Of a DNA stretch of 43,183 nucleotides, positions 9,445 through 20,731 are shown in pieces. The translations under genes were made by a program, and so were the position numbers. Position 1 is the stretch's first letter. Each line of letters begins with the position of its first letter. The notes below the pieces were generated by a model that worked only from the letters and a program-made list of their open reading frames with translations, made no database searches and was not told where the DNA came from. The DNA is from Myxococcota bacterium (GTDB taxonomy: Bacteria; Myxococcota_C; UBA6777), in NCBI GenBank assembly GCA_963169055.1, contig CAUJFU010000037.1:1-43183 (forward strand). The letters run 5' to 3'.

Positions 9445-10443
9445 TCATCGAATGGTTTTGAAGACGCGATCCCAACGAATCCGTTGAACGAAAAAGCCGG
9501 GTTTCTCGCCCTGATCGGAGACCCAGATCAAGAAGGCTTTGCCCTTGATATAATCCATCGGGACAAGACCCCAATCGCGGCTGTCTGAGCTGTGATCGCG
9601 ATTATCGCCCATGACAAAGACATGGCCGGGCTTCACCACAGGCCCCCAAGGCCGCCGAGAAAGAGGGCCGTTGTCTTGGGAAGACCAGTTTTGAAATAGG
9701 CTTCCGTCTTGTTCGTCTGCAAGGGTCTGATAACTCACACCATAGAGATTTTCTTGAAAGATACGCCCGACTTTCTTGTCCCATCGTTCTTCGTCGACAG
9801 GCTCGAAATAGGTGTGTTGTCCACCTTTGGCGCGAGAGATGGGTTTGTCGTTGATGTAAAGAACGTTTCCACGGACAGCGATGCGATCTCCGGGCAAGCC
9901 GACAACACGCTTGATAAAGTCTTTTCGTTTGTCAAAGATGCCCAGAAAATTGGTGCGTTTTTCGGCGGGGTACACGAAGACGATCACGTCGCCGCGTTGG
10001 GGTCCAGCGCCGAGTTGCAGCTTTTTGTTGACGAAGGGAATCCACAAGCCATACGACATCTTGTTGACAAAGATATGATCGCCGATCGCAAGGGTGGGAA
10101 CCATCGAACCAGAGGGGATCTTAAAGGGTTCAATCAAAAAAGTTCGCAAAAACAAAGCGATGGCGACAGCAATCAGGATCGAATCGGCATATTCTCGAAA
10201 CACACTTTTTCGGAAGGGAGCAAGGATGCGTGCGGCGTCCTGTTCGAGCGCTTTGAGGGCTTTGCTGAGTTTTTCGGGTTCAGCGTTTTGTTGCGCGAGC
10301 AGCTCAGAAAGTGCCTTGATGTGTTCGTCGAGTTTGGCGAGATCGGCAGATTCGAGCTTTTTGCTGTGTTTTTTGTGAAGCCGCTGGACCTCAAGGAGCA
10401 AGGATTGAGCGCGACGGCGCTCAAGAACAGCAGGAGTGGGCAT
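9445..10443 (-). CDS. lepB: Signal peptidase I
   Basis: IPSGSMVPTLAIGDHIFVNK, GDVIVFVYP, KRVVGLPGDRI, FVMGDNRDHSSDSRDWG. Confidence 0.95.
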   Translation of the reverse strand: MPTPAVLERRRAQSLLLEVQRLHKKHSKKLESADLAKLDEHIKALSELLAQQNAEPEKLSKALKALEQDAARILAPFRKSVFREYADSILIAVAIALFLRTFLIEPFKIPSGSMVPTLAIGDHIFVNKMSYGLWIPFVNKKLQLGAGPQRGDVIVFVYPAEKRTNFLGIFDKRKDFIKRVVGLPGDRIAVRGNVLYINDKPISRAKGGQHTYFEPVDEERWDKKVGRIFQENLYGVSYQTLADEQDGSLFQNWSSQDNGPLSRRPWGPVVKPGHVFVMGDNRDHSSDSRDWGLVPMDYIKGKAFLIWVSDQGEKPGFFVQRIRWDRVFKTIR

Positions 10444-10505
10444 CGCTCTTTTTCGTCCTTTTTTCTTCGCGTGGTGTACAGGATAAACGCAATCACAGGG
10501 TAGAT

Positions 10506-12308
10506 TTATTCGTCATCCAAGCGCAAGACGGCCATGAAGGCGCTTTGTGGGATCTCGACGTTGCCGATCTGTTTCATGCGCTTTTTCCCGGCCTTTTGCT
10601 TTTCGAGCAGCTTGCGCTTTCGAGAGATATCGCCGCCGTAGCATTTGGCGATGACGTTTTTGCGCATCGCTTTTTGAGTGGTTCGTGCGATCACGCGATT
10701 TCCGATGGCGGCTTGGATCGCGACTTCAAAGAGTTGTCGGGGGATCACATCTTTGAGTTTTTGCGTGAGCGCTTGGCCGCGATGGAAGGATTTGTCGCGA
10801 TGCGTGATGATCGAAAGCGCATCCACGTTGTCGCCGTTGAGCAAGATATCCAATCGCACGAGATTTCCAACGCGGTAGTCGAGGAAGTCGTAATCAAGCG
10901 AAGCATAGCCGCGAGAGACCGACTTCAGGCGATCAAAAAAATCAAACGCCACTTCGGCGAGAGGCAGATGATAACGAACCGCCGAGCGTTGGGTTCCAAG
11001 GTATTCGATGCCTTGTTGAATGCCGCGACGCTCTACGCACAGTTTGATGATGGCCCCGATGTATTCGGTTGGGACGTAGATGGTGGCGTTGATATAAGGC
11101 TCTTCGATATGCTCGATCTCTACGGCATCAGGGAGCTTTGCGGGGTTGTCTACGTAGATCATATCGCCCGATTTGAGGAAGCAATGATAGATCACGGAAG
11201 GCGAAGTGGTGATCAGATCGAGGTCATACTCACGTTCGAGGCGTTCTTGGATGATCTCCATGTGGAGCAAGCCAAGAAACCCACAGCGAAAGCCAAAGCC
11301 TAGAGCTTGCGAGGTTTCAGGTTCAAAGGAAAAAGAAGCGTCGTTGAGGCGGAGCTTTTCGAGGGCTTCGCGCAGATCTTCGTAATCGGCGGATTCTACG
11401 GGGTAAAGACCGCTAAAGACCATCGGCTTGACTTCTTTAAATCCACGCAAAGGCTCAAGGCAAGGACGCTCCGCAAGCGTGATCGTGTCTCCGATTCGAG
11501 CTTCCGAGACATTTTTGATGCTGGCGGTGACAAAGCCGACTTCTCCGCACAAAAGCTGTTGCATCCCGCCCGGGCGAGGAAGAAATGCGCCCAAGGTTTG
11601 GACTTCATAGGTTTTTCCCGTCGAGCAGATCTGGATCTTGTCGCCGACTTTGACGCTACCGTCGACCACGCGGATCATCGACGTCACACCGCGATAAGAG
11701 TCATACCAGCAGTCGAAGATCAAAGCACGCAAAGGAGCTTCGGGATCGCCTTTTGGGGGGGGGAGTTTTTCTGCGATCGCTTCCAAGACTTTTTCGATAT
11801 GAAGCCCCGTTTTCGCGCTCACAAAGATCGCCTCAGAAGCCTCCAAACCGATGATATCTTCGACTTCTTTGGCGATGCGCTCGGGTTCGGCGCTCGGCAG
11901 GTCGATCTTGTTGACGACGGTGACGAGTTCGAGATTCGAATCCAGCGCCATGTAGACGTTCGAGAGCGTCTGGGCTTCGACACCTTGGGCAGCATCGACG
12001 ACCAACAAGGCTCCTTCGCAAGAGTCCAAGGCACGGGACACTTCGTACATAAAGTCCACATGGCCGGGGGTATCGATCAGGTTGTATTGATAGATTTTTC
12101 CGTCTTTGTGTTTGTAATGCAAACGCACCGCAGAAGCCTTGATCGTGATGCCGCGTTCGCGTTCGAGATCCATATTGTCGAGAAGTTGCTCTGTTCTTTC
12201 GCGGTCATCCACAGCCCCAACAGCGTCGAGGATACGATCCGCAAGGGTGGATTTGCCGTGATCGATATGAGCAATGATACAAAAATTACGGATATGTTCT
12301 TGTGACAT
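10506..12308 (-). CDS. lepA: Elongation factor 4
   Basis: [42 protein letters not shown]; 600 aa; upstream of and co-directional with lepB. Confidence 0.97.
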   Translation of the reverse strand: MSQEHIRNFCIIAHIDHGKSTLADRILDAVGAVDDRERTEQLLDNMDLERERGITIKASAVRLHYKHKDGKIYQYNLIDTPGHVDFMYEVSRALDSCEGALLVVDAAQGVEAQTLSNVYMALDSNLELVTVVNKIDLPSAEPERIAKEVEDIIGLEASEAIFVSAKTGLHIEKVLEAIAEKLPPPKGDPEAPLRALIFDCWYDSYRGVTSMIRVVDGSVKVGDKIQICSTGKTYEVQTLGAFLPRPGGMQQLLCGEVGFVTASIKNVSEARIGDTITLAERPCLEPLRGFKEVKPMVFSGLYPVESADYEDLREALEKLRLNDASFSFEPETSQALGFGFRCGFLGLLHMEIIQERLEREYDLDLITTSPSVIYHCFLKSGDMIYVDNPAKLPDAVEIEHIEEPYINATIYVPTEYIGAIIKLCVERRGIQQGIEYLGTQRSAVRYHLPLAEVAFDFFDRLKSVSRGYASLDYDFLDYRVGNLVRLDILLNGDNVDALSIITHRDKSFHRGQALTQKLKDVIPRQLFEVAIQAAIGNRVIARTTQKAMRKNVIAKCYGGDISRKRKLLEKQKAGKKRMKQIGNVEIPQSAFMAVLRLDDE

Positions 12309-12491
12309 GATCTACTTCTTGTGTAAGTCGCCGCACATCGGGCATTTTGGCATCCGAACCTTCGGTTCCAAAACAGTGCCTTGATGTGTTTGGCAGAAAC
12401 CATCAAGCGGAAGAAAACAAGTATCCACAGACGCTTTAGCAGGTCACATCCTTTGATGCTGTGGGCAAACCCAACCGCGTCGCTTGTGGCA

Positions 12492-13436
12492 TTAGCCGAG
12501 ATATCGCCGGTAATAGGCGATGGTTTCGGCGAACCCCTCGCGTGGTGAATAGCGCGGGGACCACCCCAAGACTTGGCGGGCTCGGCTGATATCGGGACAA
12601 CGGCGTTTGGGATCGTCTTTGTGTGGCAGCGGCATATAGGTTAACGTGCTTTTGGATTCGGTGAGTTCGATGATGAGTTCAGCGAATTCGCGCACAGTCA
12701 TCTCGTGTGGGTTGCCGATATTGACGGGATCGTTGTAATCGCTCCAGAGCAAACGAACGATCCCTTCGACTTGATCGGCGACGTAGCAAAAAGAGCGTGT
12801 TTGGCTACCGTCGCCAAAGATGGTGATCGGCTCGTTGCGAAGGGCTTGCATAATAAAGTTGGGGACAACACGCCCGTCGTCGGTGCGGTTGCGCGGGCCG
12901 TATGTATTAAAGATCCGCACCACGCGCACAGGGATATCCCATTTTCGGTGATAGGTGTAGGTGATGGCTTCTGCGAAACGCTTGGCTTCGTCGTAGCAAG
13001 CGCGTGTACCGATCGAACTGACGTGTCCGACGTAACTTTCGACTTGCGGGTGGATCTCGGGATCACCATAGACCTCAGAAGTGGAGCTCAGAAAGAATCG
13101 CGCCCCGCTGTGACGAGCGACTTCGAGCATATTTTCCGTTCCGTGAGAGCCAACACGCAGCGTTTCAATCGAATAGCGCACATAATCAACGGGACTGGCA
13201 GGGCTGGCGAGGTGCATCACCGCATCCCATCCACCATCGTACAGGTCGGATAAATCAAGCGATACATCGCGTTCAAGAAATTGAAATCTCGGATGTTCGG
13301 CCAGATGTTGAAGGTTGACACGCCTTCCTGTCAAAAGGTTGTCCAGAACGGTCACTTCGTGGCCGTCTTGCAACAGACGATCCGTCAAGTGCGACCCCAA
13401 AAACCCCGAACCACCAGAGAGTAAGATCTTGCTCAT
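12492..13436 (-). CDS. NAD-dependent SDR, UDP-glucuronate decarboxylase-like
   Basis: [10 protein letters not shown] nucleotide-binding motif, [38 protein letters not shown]. Confidence 0.85.
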   Translation of the reverse strand: MSKILLSGGSGFLGSHLTDRLLQDGHEVTVLDNLLTGRRVNLQHLAEHPRFQFLERDVSLDLSDLYDGGWDAVMHLASPASPVDYVRYSIETLRVGSHGTENMLEVARHSGARFFLSSTSEVYGDPEIHPQVESYVGHVSSIGTRACYDEAKRFAEAITYTYHRKWDIPVRVVRIFNTYGPRNRTDDGRVVPNFIMQALRNEPITIFGDGSQTRSFCYVADQVEGIVRLLWSDYNDPVNIGNPHEMTVREFAELIIELTESKSTLTYMPLPHKDDPKRRCPDISRARQVLGWSPRYSPREGFAETIAYYRRYLG

Positions 13437-13782
13437 AAAAAATCCTACGATAGAGAAAGATAAAAAGAGATCTCCCCCTTCTTAGCAGGCCAACACAACG
13501 CACCAACAGATAGAGAGATTGTTTTTGCGGCGATTTGAGTGGGATGAGTCGAAGGAGGGGTGACACGAAGTCTTTGCCTTGATTCTTTTTGATCGAGGCG
13601 TTATGCTCACGCCGATCGTGTGTGGGTGTACCATCCCCGCACTAGCGATGTATAAGATGGCACATCCGCTTGCAGGAAAAGCTCTCGCAGGCAGGATGTT
13701 TTGGGTTGACCCCTGCGATGGCCCGCTAAGTTACTGAGAGGTCGGCCCCTTGTCAACTCTTCTTTTGTTGGAGAACAAATCC

Positions 13783-14433
13783 ATGCGAGGGATGCTTTCC
13801 TCTGTTCGGTTTCTCGGTGCCTTCTGCTTTGTTTTTCTCGTAGGCTGCGGCCCCGCCAATCAAGACGCACAGAAAAAAGACGAGAAAGCAGACCCAATCA
13901 AAGCTGCTTCTCAAGAACCCACCGTCCCTCAGCCGGGCGAAACCATGCAGCGTTTCGATCTCAACAAAGACAAAAAGCCCGATATGTGGAAGTTTTTCGT
14001 TGAAAAGCCTGATCCACGCGATGGCAGCAAAAAGATCCGAGAGCTTGTCCGTATCGAAGTCGATCTCAACGGCGACAACCGCGTCGACATCCAACGCTTC
14101 TATGAAAACGGTGTCAAAGTTCGAGAGCGCTTTGATTTGGATTACGATGGAAAGTTTGATCTCGTCAATCACTACAGCCAAGGCTATCTAATCAAGCAAG
14201 AGATCTTCCAACGCTCTCAAACCATCCCCGACCTCATAAAACACTTCGAGGTCATCGAAGAAAAAGGCAAAAAGAAGAAAAAAGTTCGCCTTGCCCGCAA
14301 AGAACGGGATCAAAATCTCGACGGAAAGCCCGACTATTGGGAGTATTGGGAAAACGGAATGCTTGACCGTATTGGCCGAGACACCGACTTTGACGGAAAA
14401 GTGGACGTTTGGGAACGCCCACAAGCCAACTAA
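13783..14433 (+). CDS. Lipoprotein with Asp-rich (DxNxDxxxD) repeats
   Basis: MRGMLSSVRFLGAFCFVFLVGCGP lipobox; repeats DLNKDKKPDMW, DLNGDNRVDIQ, DLDYDGKFDL, DQNLDGKPDYW, DTDFDGKVDVW. Confidence 0.75.
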   Translation: MRGMLSSVRFLGAFCFVFLVGCGPANQDAQKKDEKADPIKAASQEPTVPQPGETMQRFDLNKDKKPDMWKFFVEKPDPRDGSKKIRELVRIEVDLNGDNRVDIQRFYENGVKVRERFDLDYDGKFDLVNHYSQGYLIKQEIFQRSQTIPDLIKHFEVIEEKGKKKKKVRLARKERDQNLDGKPDYWEYWENGMLDRIGRDTDFDGKVDVWERPQAN

Positions 14434-14439
14434 ACCAAG

Positions 14440-17400
14440 CTATTTGCAGAAACCACCTGTGCAAGCGACGTTGGCGGGAGCATCGGGGAGGGCGGAGCAC
14501 TGGGATGTTTGGGTGCAAGTGGGTCGGCAAGCATTGGTGTCACAAGATTCGCCACTTGCGCAAGGCTTGCTGCAATCGGGGTTTTGGACGTTGAGTTTGA
14601 CTTCGGCGCTTTTTTCGGTGGTGTTGCAGGAGGGATCTTTGCAACGCAACACATAAAGCGGGTACTGTCCGGCATATTTAATGTTGGAAAGATTCAGCGT
14701 GAAGCTAAAGGTGCTGGTTTTGGGTGTGGTTCCGGGGATGGGGTTGAGCAAGTTGTTGTTAAAGATCACGATATCGGTCGCGAGTAGATTGGCGCCCGTG
14801 ATATTCACCTGTTGAAAAGCAACACCGCGATAGACGATGGGCGGGCTGACGCTGGTGGCGGTCGGCGCGGGGGGCGGCTTGATGGTAAAGATCACAGGAT
14901 TGCTCTCTTCGCCTGTGGGGTTGGAGATGGTCATGGTGTAATCGCCCGCTTCAAGGCCGTTAAGGCTCAAGATTCCATCCGCGTACTCGTCGTCGATATA
15001 CGACTCCCACTGCCAAGCCGAAGTCACGTCTTTCCCCTTGGGATCGATGATCTTGATGACGGGATCTTTCAAGCAGTAATAACCTGTTCCGATATCACAC
15101 ATCCGCTCGCCCGAAAAATAGATGTCAACAGAAGTCTTGGAACCGAGTACAACGCTGGTGGGGGAGATGTAGTCAACAATTGGCGGAGGAACGGGCTTAA
15201 CGAAGATCATAAACAAGTTGCTGGTCGTGGTTCCTTCGCGTGCTTGGAAGTAGTAGTTGCCCGAGGCAAGGCTGTTTGCGTCGATTTTCGTCACTTCGAT
15301 CAACAGAGCGTTGCTGAATGTGCTGGCAACAACTTGGTTTTGAAACAACATCTCTGTATTGGTGGTAAAGCCTTTGCCGTTGGCTTTGATCGGGCCGTAG
15401 CTTTGGCCGCGTTGGAAGTTGTTGGGATCAAAGGCATCGATGGTCAACGTGGCGGATGCAGCGAGGATAGAATAACGTATCTCATTGGTTTTTTTAGAGT
15501 TTTGGTTATCGACCACAAACTTGATCTCGCCGGGTGTTGCGCCTGTAAAGTCCACAGGCAGCTTGGTTTCGATCTGTTTGTCCGAAACGAAGTTGGTGTC
15601 GATGGCTGTGCCATTCCACAAGAGCTTGTGTTTGGAACTGAAGTTTGCACCGTTGATGACGATCTTTGCCTTGTCACCGACCTTTGCATAAGGCGGGGAA
15701 ACGGAAGAGACGTAGGGATGGGGTGGTTCGAGAACAGCAAAGGTGGCGGTTGCACTTTTGGCACCACAAGGATTGACCACAGCGAGCGAGACTTTTCCGG
15801 GAGCCACGCCGTTGAGGTTGAGACGCACAGAAAGCGTGGAACAGTTGGACGATGAAGAGGAATAGCGGACACAAGTGGTCGATTGCGCAACCCCGTTCAT
15901 TTCCACGACGGCTCCCGGTCGCCAAAGCCCTTCGGAACCCGAGGCATAATCCAATTCGACCTCAGCGATCGTGTCGGCGGGAGCGGCGGAGGGTGCAAGA
16001 GAATCGATGCTGCGCGTCGATGTTTCCGAGTTGGCTTGAACGACGAATTCTTGGGGAGCGGACTCTGCACCGGGGCCGTTGATCACCTTGACTTGGTAGG
16101 AGCCAGCGACAAGGTTGCTGCCTTTCACGCTGATGCGGAGTTCTTGGGCAGAAACGAAGGTGAGTTTGTTGGTAGTGCTGGTGGTGGTGTAAGACGTGTT
16201 ACCGAACATCAATTCGCTGGTGGCGACAAAGTTGCGTCCGTAGACAACGACATCGGTATCGCATTTGGTGTTCCAGCCGTCAGGGGTAAGAGCGGTCACT
16301 TGGGGGGCGCGATAGGTGACCGTCACGGTGAAGTTGTTGGATTTTTTACCCGTCGAGCTTTGGACATGGGCGTTGTAGTTTCCGGGTGTAAAGTTGTAGT
16401 CTTTGGGGTTGAGTTCTGCGACAAAAAAGAATGGGCTGATCCCAGAGATCTTTGTGATCTCTTTGTTGTCGATGAAAAATTTGAGGCCTGTACGAAAGCG
16501 TTGACCGTTGACGTTTACTTTGTTTTCTTCGCCGATGTAGATATTGAACGGGATCACGCGATCGAGGATGGGGGCGGGATCGGTGTCTTCGACGTTGAAC
16601 TTGAACTTGTTGGATTCTTGCCCCGAGGGATTCTTCACCCAAACGTCGTATGCACCGGCAGCAACGTTTGTAAGATCAAGTTCGGGATCCGCTTGGATCT
16701 CATCGCGCCGAGGGCGCACAGAAGGGATCTCTTTTCCATCGAAGAAGAGTTTGACACCGACTTCAAAGCCGGTGCCGTGAACGCTGAAAGGCAACTTGGT
16801 TCCAGCCGTCGCAAACGGCGGATTGAGCAAGGAGATCTGCGGGGGGGGGCCGAGAACAAGCACTTCAAAGTTGACCGAGGCCGAACGACGGCCACCGGGG
16901 TTGAGGACATAAAACTTGTAGGTGCCTTTGAAGATCCCTTGGAGGTCGAGAGGCGCTTTGATCTGCGTGGGGCTGACGTATGTCGTCGCAAGAGGCGTTG
17001 TTTCAAAGAGAATCTGCGAGTCTTGAATGAAGCCTTTGCCAGCGATCTGGATCTCCAGCTTTTGTCCTTCTCCCGCTCGATCGGGTGTGATCGACGTGAT
17101 CTCTGGAAGAGGGATATCGTTGACCTTGAACTGAAGGGCGTTCGAGCGTTTGTTGTTGATGTTGATCACGCTCATATCGTAACTGCCCGCTCCAACGCCT
17201 CGAAGATCAAGTTTGATCTTGAGTTCGGTATCCGAGACATAGCGGGTTTCAAGACGACGGTTGCCAAAATCAAGACGCGCTCCTGCAACAAATCCGGTTC
17301 CTTTGAGAACGAGATCGACGGCGGACTCGGTGCTTGCTTCGGTGGGAGAGACGCTTGCGAGGGTGGGTTCTTTGTCAAACCCCAAGATCGCCGTAATGGT

Positions 17401-18138
17401 GAGGGTATCGGGGGCAGAGGCCAGACCACGCGCATCCGTGACCACCAAACTCAAGATATACTCGCCTTCTTTGTCAGGCGTAAAGTCTGGTTGTGCGGTG
17501 TCCGCTTTGTCGAGCTTGGGGTTGCTGCCGTCGGGTTGTTTGGTGATCTTCCAAGAAAAAGTCAGGCCCGAAGCCTCCCCATCGGGATCTTTGCTATTGC
17601 GACCGTCGAGGACAGTCTTGAGGCCGGGGGCCGTTTTTTGATCAGGCCCTGCATCCGCAACAGGCGCATCGTTGGGGGCCTCTTTGACTTCGATCGAAAG
17701 GGGAGTTGCAAGCTGTGAGCGCGCTTTTCCGTCGCCGACCTCAAGGTTCACTTTGTAGGTTCCAGCGATATCGGGCACAAAGCCTGTGCGGTTTTGTGTT
17801 GTAGTATCTAGTTTGGCTTTGCTTCCTGCGGGAGCTTCGAGTGTCCAGATGTAATCGAGCGCATCGTTGTCATCATCACGGCTGCGGGAAGCGTCGAGGA
17901 AAACTTTTTCGCCTGTTTGTGGGGAAGATGGGTTGAAACTGGCGATGGCTTGGGGCGGTTTGTTGGCGGGGATGGAGCGGCAGATGCGACCGATACAACG
18001 AAGTCCTTCTTTGCAGTCTTCGCCGACCTGACACGAGTCTCCAAGTCCCCCTTTGGAAGGTTCGGGAACGCAGGCTAGATAGGTTCCCGCAAACAACAGG
18101 AACAACAGGATATACAAAAAGATGCGATGGTGTCTCAT
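14440..18138 (-). CDS. Large lipoprotein with PKD-like and multiple IPT/TIG-like repeats, Cys-rich at both ends
   Basis: FLLFAGTYLACVPEP lipobox; DSCQVGEDCKEGLRCIGRIC near the N-term; PKD-like blocks; repeated ISPxxxxxGxxxxxxVxGxxF..LxxGxYxxxVxNPxGxxS units; C-term CSKPCASGESCDTNACRPTC. Start at 18138 (MRHHRIF). Confidence 0.85.
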   Translation of the reverse strand: MRHHRIFLYILLFLLFAGTYLACVPEPSKGGLGDSCQVGEDCKEGLRCIGRICRSIPANKPPQAIASFNPSSPQTGEKVFLDASRSRDDDNDALDYIWTLEAPAGSKAKLDTTTQNRTGFVPDIAGTYKVNLEVGDGKARSQLATPLSIEVKEAPNDAPVADAGPDQKTAPGLKTVLDGRNSKDPDGEASGLTFSWKITKQPDGSNPKLDKADTAQPDFTPDKEGEYILSLVVTDARGLASAPDTLTITAILGFDKEPTLASVSPTEASTESAVDLVLKGTGFVAGARLDFGNRRLETRYVSDTELKIKLDLRGVGAGSYDMSVININNKRSNALQFKVNDIPLPEITSITPDRAGEGQKLEIQIAGKGFIQDSQILFETTPLATTYVSPTQIKAPLDLQGIFKGTYKFYVLNPGGRRSASVNFEVLVLGPPPQISLLNPPFATAGTKLPFSVHGTGFEVGVKLFFDGKEIPSVRPRRDEIQADPELDLTNVAAGAYDVWVKNPSGQESNKFKFNVEDTDPAPILDRVIPFNIYIGEENKVNVNGQRFRTGLKFFIDNKEITKISGISPFFFVAELNPKDYNFTPGNYNAHVQSSTGKKSNNFTVTVTYRAPQVTALTPDGWNTKCDTDVVVYGRNFVATSELMFGNTSYTTTSTTNKLTFVSAQELRISVKGSNLVAGSYQVKVINGPGAESAPQEFVVQANSETSTRSIDSLAPSAAPADTIAEVELDYASGSEGLWRPGAVVEMNGVAQSTTCVRYSSSSSNCSTLSVRLNLNGVAPGKVSLAVVNPCGAKSATATFAVLEPPHPYVSSVSPPYAKVGDKAKIVINGANFSSKHKLLWNGTAIDTNFVSDKQIETKLPVDFTGATPGEIKFVVDNQNSKKTNEIRYSILAASATLTIDAFDPNNFQRGQSYGPIKANGKGFTTNTEMLFQNQVVASTFSNALLIEVTKIDANSLASGNYYFQAREGTTTSNLFMIFVKPVPPPIVDYISPTSVVLGSKTSVDIYFSGERMCDIGTGYYCLKDPVIKIIDPKGKDVTSAWQWESYIDDEYADGILSLNGLEAGDYTMTISNPTGEESNPVIFTIKPPPAPTATSVSPPIVYRGVAFQQVNITGANLLATDIVIFNNNLLNPIPGTTPKTSTFSFTLNLSNIKYAGQYPLYVLRCKDPSCNTTEKSAEVKLNVQNPDCSKPCASGESCDTNACRPTCTQTSQCSALPDAPANVACTGGFCK

Positions 18139-18408
18139 CAAAAAAACCTCCAACGGCGGTGGGCTCTTACGGCACGCCCTTTTGAGATGAAGGGGCCGAA
18201 ATCATGGACTTTAACGAGTTTGCGTTTGCATTGCAACGGCCACGATCTTTTTGAGATGGAGATTTTTGTGGTGGGTTTTAGATCGCATCAACAGGAGCGG
18301 CGTAGAAAAGCAAGTCACGCAGAAACACCCCGCGCCAACACGCGCAGGCTCACGATCTCGCTTCGTGCTTTTCTGCGCTTTGTTTATTCAACGCAAGGAG
18401 GATCTTAG

Positions 18409-20724
18409 ATGAAGCTCCGTCTCGTTTCCCACGCAAGGCGTGTGGCCTGTTGGCTTGGCTTGGCCTTGTTGTGCGGTGTTCCTCAACACGCCTACGCCCA
18501 AGGCTTTTTGATCCCAACCCAACAAGCGATCGCACCGTTGTCGCTTAAATCGCACCGCGTCATGGTCAAGATCCAAGGTCGTGCCGCCAAAACAGATGTC
18601 ACGCAAGTCTTTGTCAACCACACCAATCAGCTTTTGGAAGCGACCTTTTTGTTCCCACTGCCCAAAGATGCGACCTTTTCCAACTTTGTGCTGTACATCA
18701 ACGGCAAGCCCACCCAAGGAACGGTCTTGGTCAAAGAAAAAGCCCACGCGATCTATTCGTCGATCGTTCGGACAATGCAAGATCCCGGATTGATCGATTA
18801 TTTGGGCGGGAACCTTTTTCGCGCACGTGTATTCCCTATCCCCCGACGCGGCGAGCAAAAGATCCGCATCTCCTTTACACAGATCATCCCGTATGAAGGC
18901 GGTTTGCATCGTTTTGTGTACCCGCTCAAAACCCCTCGTCGCGTTTGGCGCACCGATCAGGATTTTACGATGGCCGTCCAATTGCATAGCAGCGCGCCGA
19001 TCAAAAACATCTATTCCCCAACACACAAAGTCTCCATCCGCCGCAAAACCGATCGTCACGCGATCGTCGGATTCGAAGAAGACAAAGTCGCGCTAGATCG
19101 GGACTTTGTGATGTACTACTCGGTCTCCCCCAAAGATGTCGGGATCGATGTTCTTGTGCATCGAGCGGGCGAACAAGACGGCTATTTCTTGTTGATGGCC
19201 ACCCCCAAAACCACCTTTGCAGCCAAAGAACTCAGCGGCAAAAACATCACCTTTGTTCTCGATACATCGGGTTCGATGCGCGGTGAAAAGATGAAATGGG
19301 CCAAAGTCGCCTTGGTGCGCTGCTTGAAAAAGTTAAATCCCAAAGATCACTTTAACGTTGTGCGCTTTTCCACGGATGTAGAGGGCTTGTTTGGCGAGTT
19401 GCAGATCGCAAGCCAATCCCATATCCAACAAGCCGTCAGCTTTGTGGAAAAAATGGAGGCCGCAGGCGCGACCGCCATTGAAGAAGCGATGGCCAAAGCC
19501 TTGGAACAAAAGCCCCGTGGGGACGGGATCAGTTTGATCGTCTTCATCACAGACGGCCATCCCACCGTCGGCGAAACCTCTCCCGAGATCTTGGTCAAAC
19601 AAGCCAACGAGCGCAACAAGTGGAAGTCACGCATCTTCACCTTCGGGATCGGAACCGACATCAACATCAAATTGCTCGATCAGATCGCGCAAAGCAGCGG
19701 AGCGACGGGCGATTATGTGGAACCCAACAAAGAGATCGCGACACGCATCGATACCTTTTATGACAAAGTGCGCTACCCCGTGTTGAGCGACGTCCAATTA
19801 ACCACCAGCGGTGCTGTGCGTTTGCGCGAGATCTATCCGCTGCGTTTGCCCGATCTCTTCCGTGGTGGGCAGCTTTTGGTGATGGGCCGTTATCGCGGAA
19901 CGGGACACGCCGCAATCAAGCTGACAGGAAAAGTCAACGGTGCAGCCCGTCAATTCGTGTACGAAGCAGCCTTCGCAAAAGAAAGCAAAGAAAACGATTT
20001 CATCTCCCGCCTGTGGGCGCACCGCAAAGTCGCTTATTTGCTTGATGCGATCCGCATGAAAGGTGAACTCCCCGAACTCAAACAAGAAGTCATCCATCTC
20101 GCCAAACAATTCGGGATCGTCACACCCTATACCTCGTATCTCGTTGTCGAAGAAAAAGACCGATGGCGTCTCGGAGAGGACGCACAGCCCCAAGCCACCG
20201 GCACGCCATCTCCCGCCACGCCCTCGATCGCAGCGCCAAGAACCGCTTGGAATCAGCGCGCTCGAAGGGTCTGGGGAAAACGAGGTGCAGCAGATGACGC
20301 AGAACGCGGGCCTAGCGGAGGCGGAAGCGTCCCCGCACGCGAACCATCCGCTGCGCCGATGAAAAGCGAATCGCTCGCCAAGACCGACGGAGACGAAGCC
20401 GTCCGCGTTAGCCGCCAACTGCGAAAGATGAAAGAAAGCAAAGTCGCTCAAAAAGGCGGCAGTGTCCGACTAATCCAAGGTGTTCGTTTCGTGTGGCAAA
20501 GCAACCAATGGGTCGATGCTCGCTACAACAGCGAGATGAAGACACTCAAGCTCAAGTACCTCAGCGATCTGTACTTTCAAGCCTTGGCCCTCCGCCCCGA
20601 TCTGCGCCGTGCGTTCACATTGGGCGCACGCCTTGTCGTTGTCGTCGGTAAAAATCGCGCCCTTGTGATCGGCCCCGAAGAAGACACTTCCACCCCCACA
20701 CTTCGCAGCTTTTTGCGCAAGTGA
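18409..20724 (+). CDS. VIT domain plus vWA domain protein (inter-alpha-trypsin-inhibitor heavy-chain-like)
   Basis: N-term VFVNHTNQLLEATFLFPLPKDATFSNFVLYINGKPTQGTVLVKEKAHAIYSS typical of VIT; vWA MIDAS DTSGSM; RBS AAGGAGG before the ATG. Confidence 0.88.
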   Translation: MKLRLVSHARRVACWLGLALLCGVPQHAYAQGFLIPTQQAIAPLSLKSHRVMVKIQGRAAKTDVTQVFVNHTNQLLEATFLFPLPKDATFSNFVLYINGKPTQGTVLVKEKAHAIYSSIVRTMQDPGLIDYLGGNLFRARVFPIPRRGEQKIRISFTQIIPYEGGLHRFVYPLKTPRRVWRTDQDFTMAVQLHSSAPIKNIYSPTHKVSIRRKTDRHAIVGFEEDKVALDRDFVMYYSVSPKDVGIDVLVHRAGEQDGYFLLMATPKTTFAAKELSGKNITFVLDTSGSMRGEKMKWAKVALVRCLKKLNPKDHFNVVRFSTDVEGLFGELQIASQSHIQQAVSFVEKMEAAGATAIEEAMAKALEQKPRGDGISLIVFITDGHPTVGETSPEILVKQANERNKWKSRIFTFGIGTDINIKLLDQIAQSSGATGDYVEPNKEIATRIDTFYDKVRYPVLSDVQLTTSGAVRLREIYPLRLPDLFRGGQLLVMGRYRGTGHAAIKLTGKVNGAARQFVYEAAFAKESKENDFISRLWAHRKVAYLLDAIRMKGELPELKQEVIHLAKQFGIVTPYTSYLVVEEKDRWRLGEDAQPQATGTPSPATPSIAAPRTAWNQRARRVWGKRGAADDAERGPSGGGSVPAREPSAAPMKSESLAKTDGDEAVRVSRQLRKMKESKVAQKGGSVRLIQGVRFVWQSNQWVDARYNSEMKTLKLKYLSDLYFQALALRPDLRRAFTLGARLVVVVGKNRALVIGPEEDTSTPTLRSFLRK

Positions 20725-20731
20725 TACCTTC

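Noticed and set aside
11307-12305. 332-aa ORF antisense to lepA
   Set aside because: Shadow of the highly conserved lepA coding frame; no recognisable motifs.
15883-17718. 611-aa ORF antisense to the IPT/PKD lipoprotein
   Set aside because: Mirror ORF from codon bias; the opposite strand has clear repeated domains and a lipobox.
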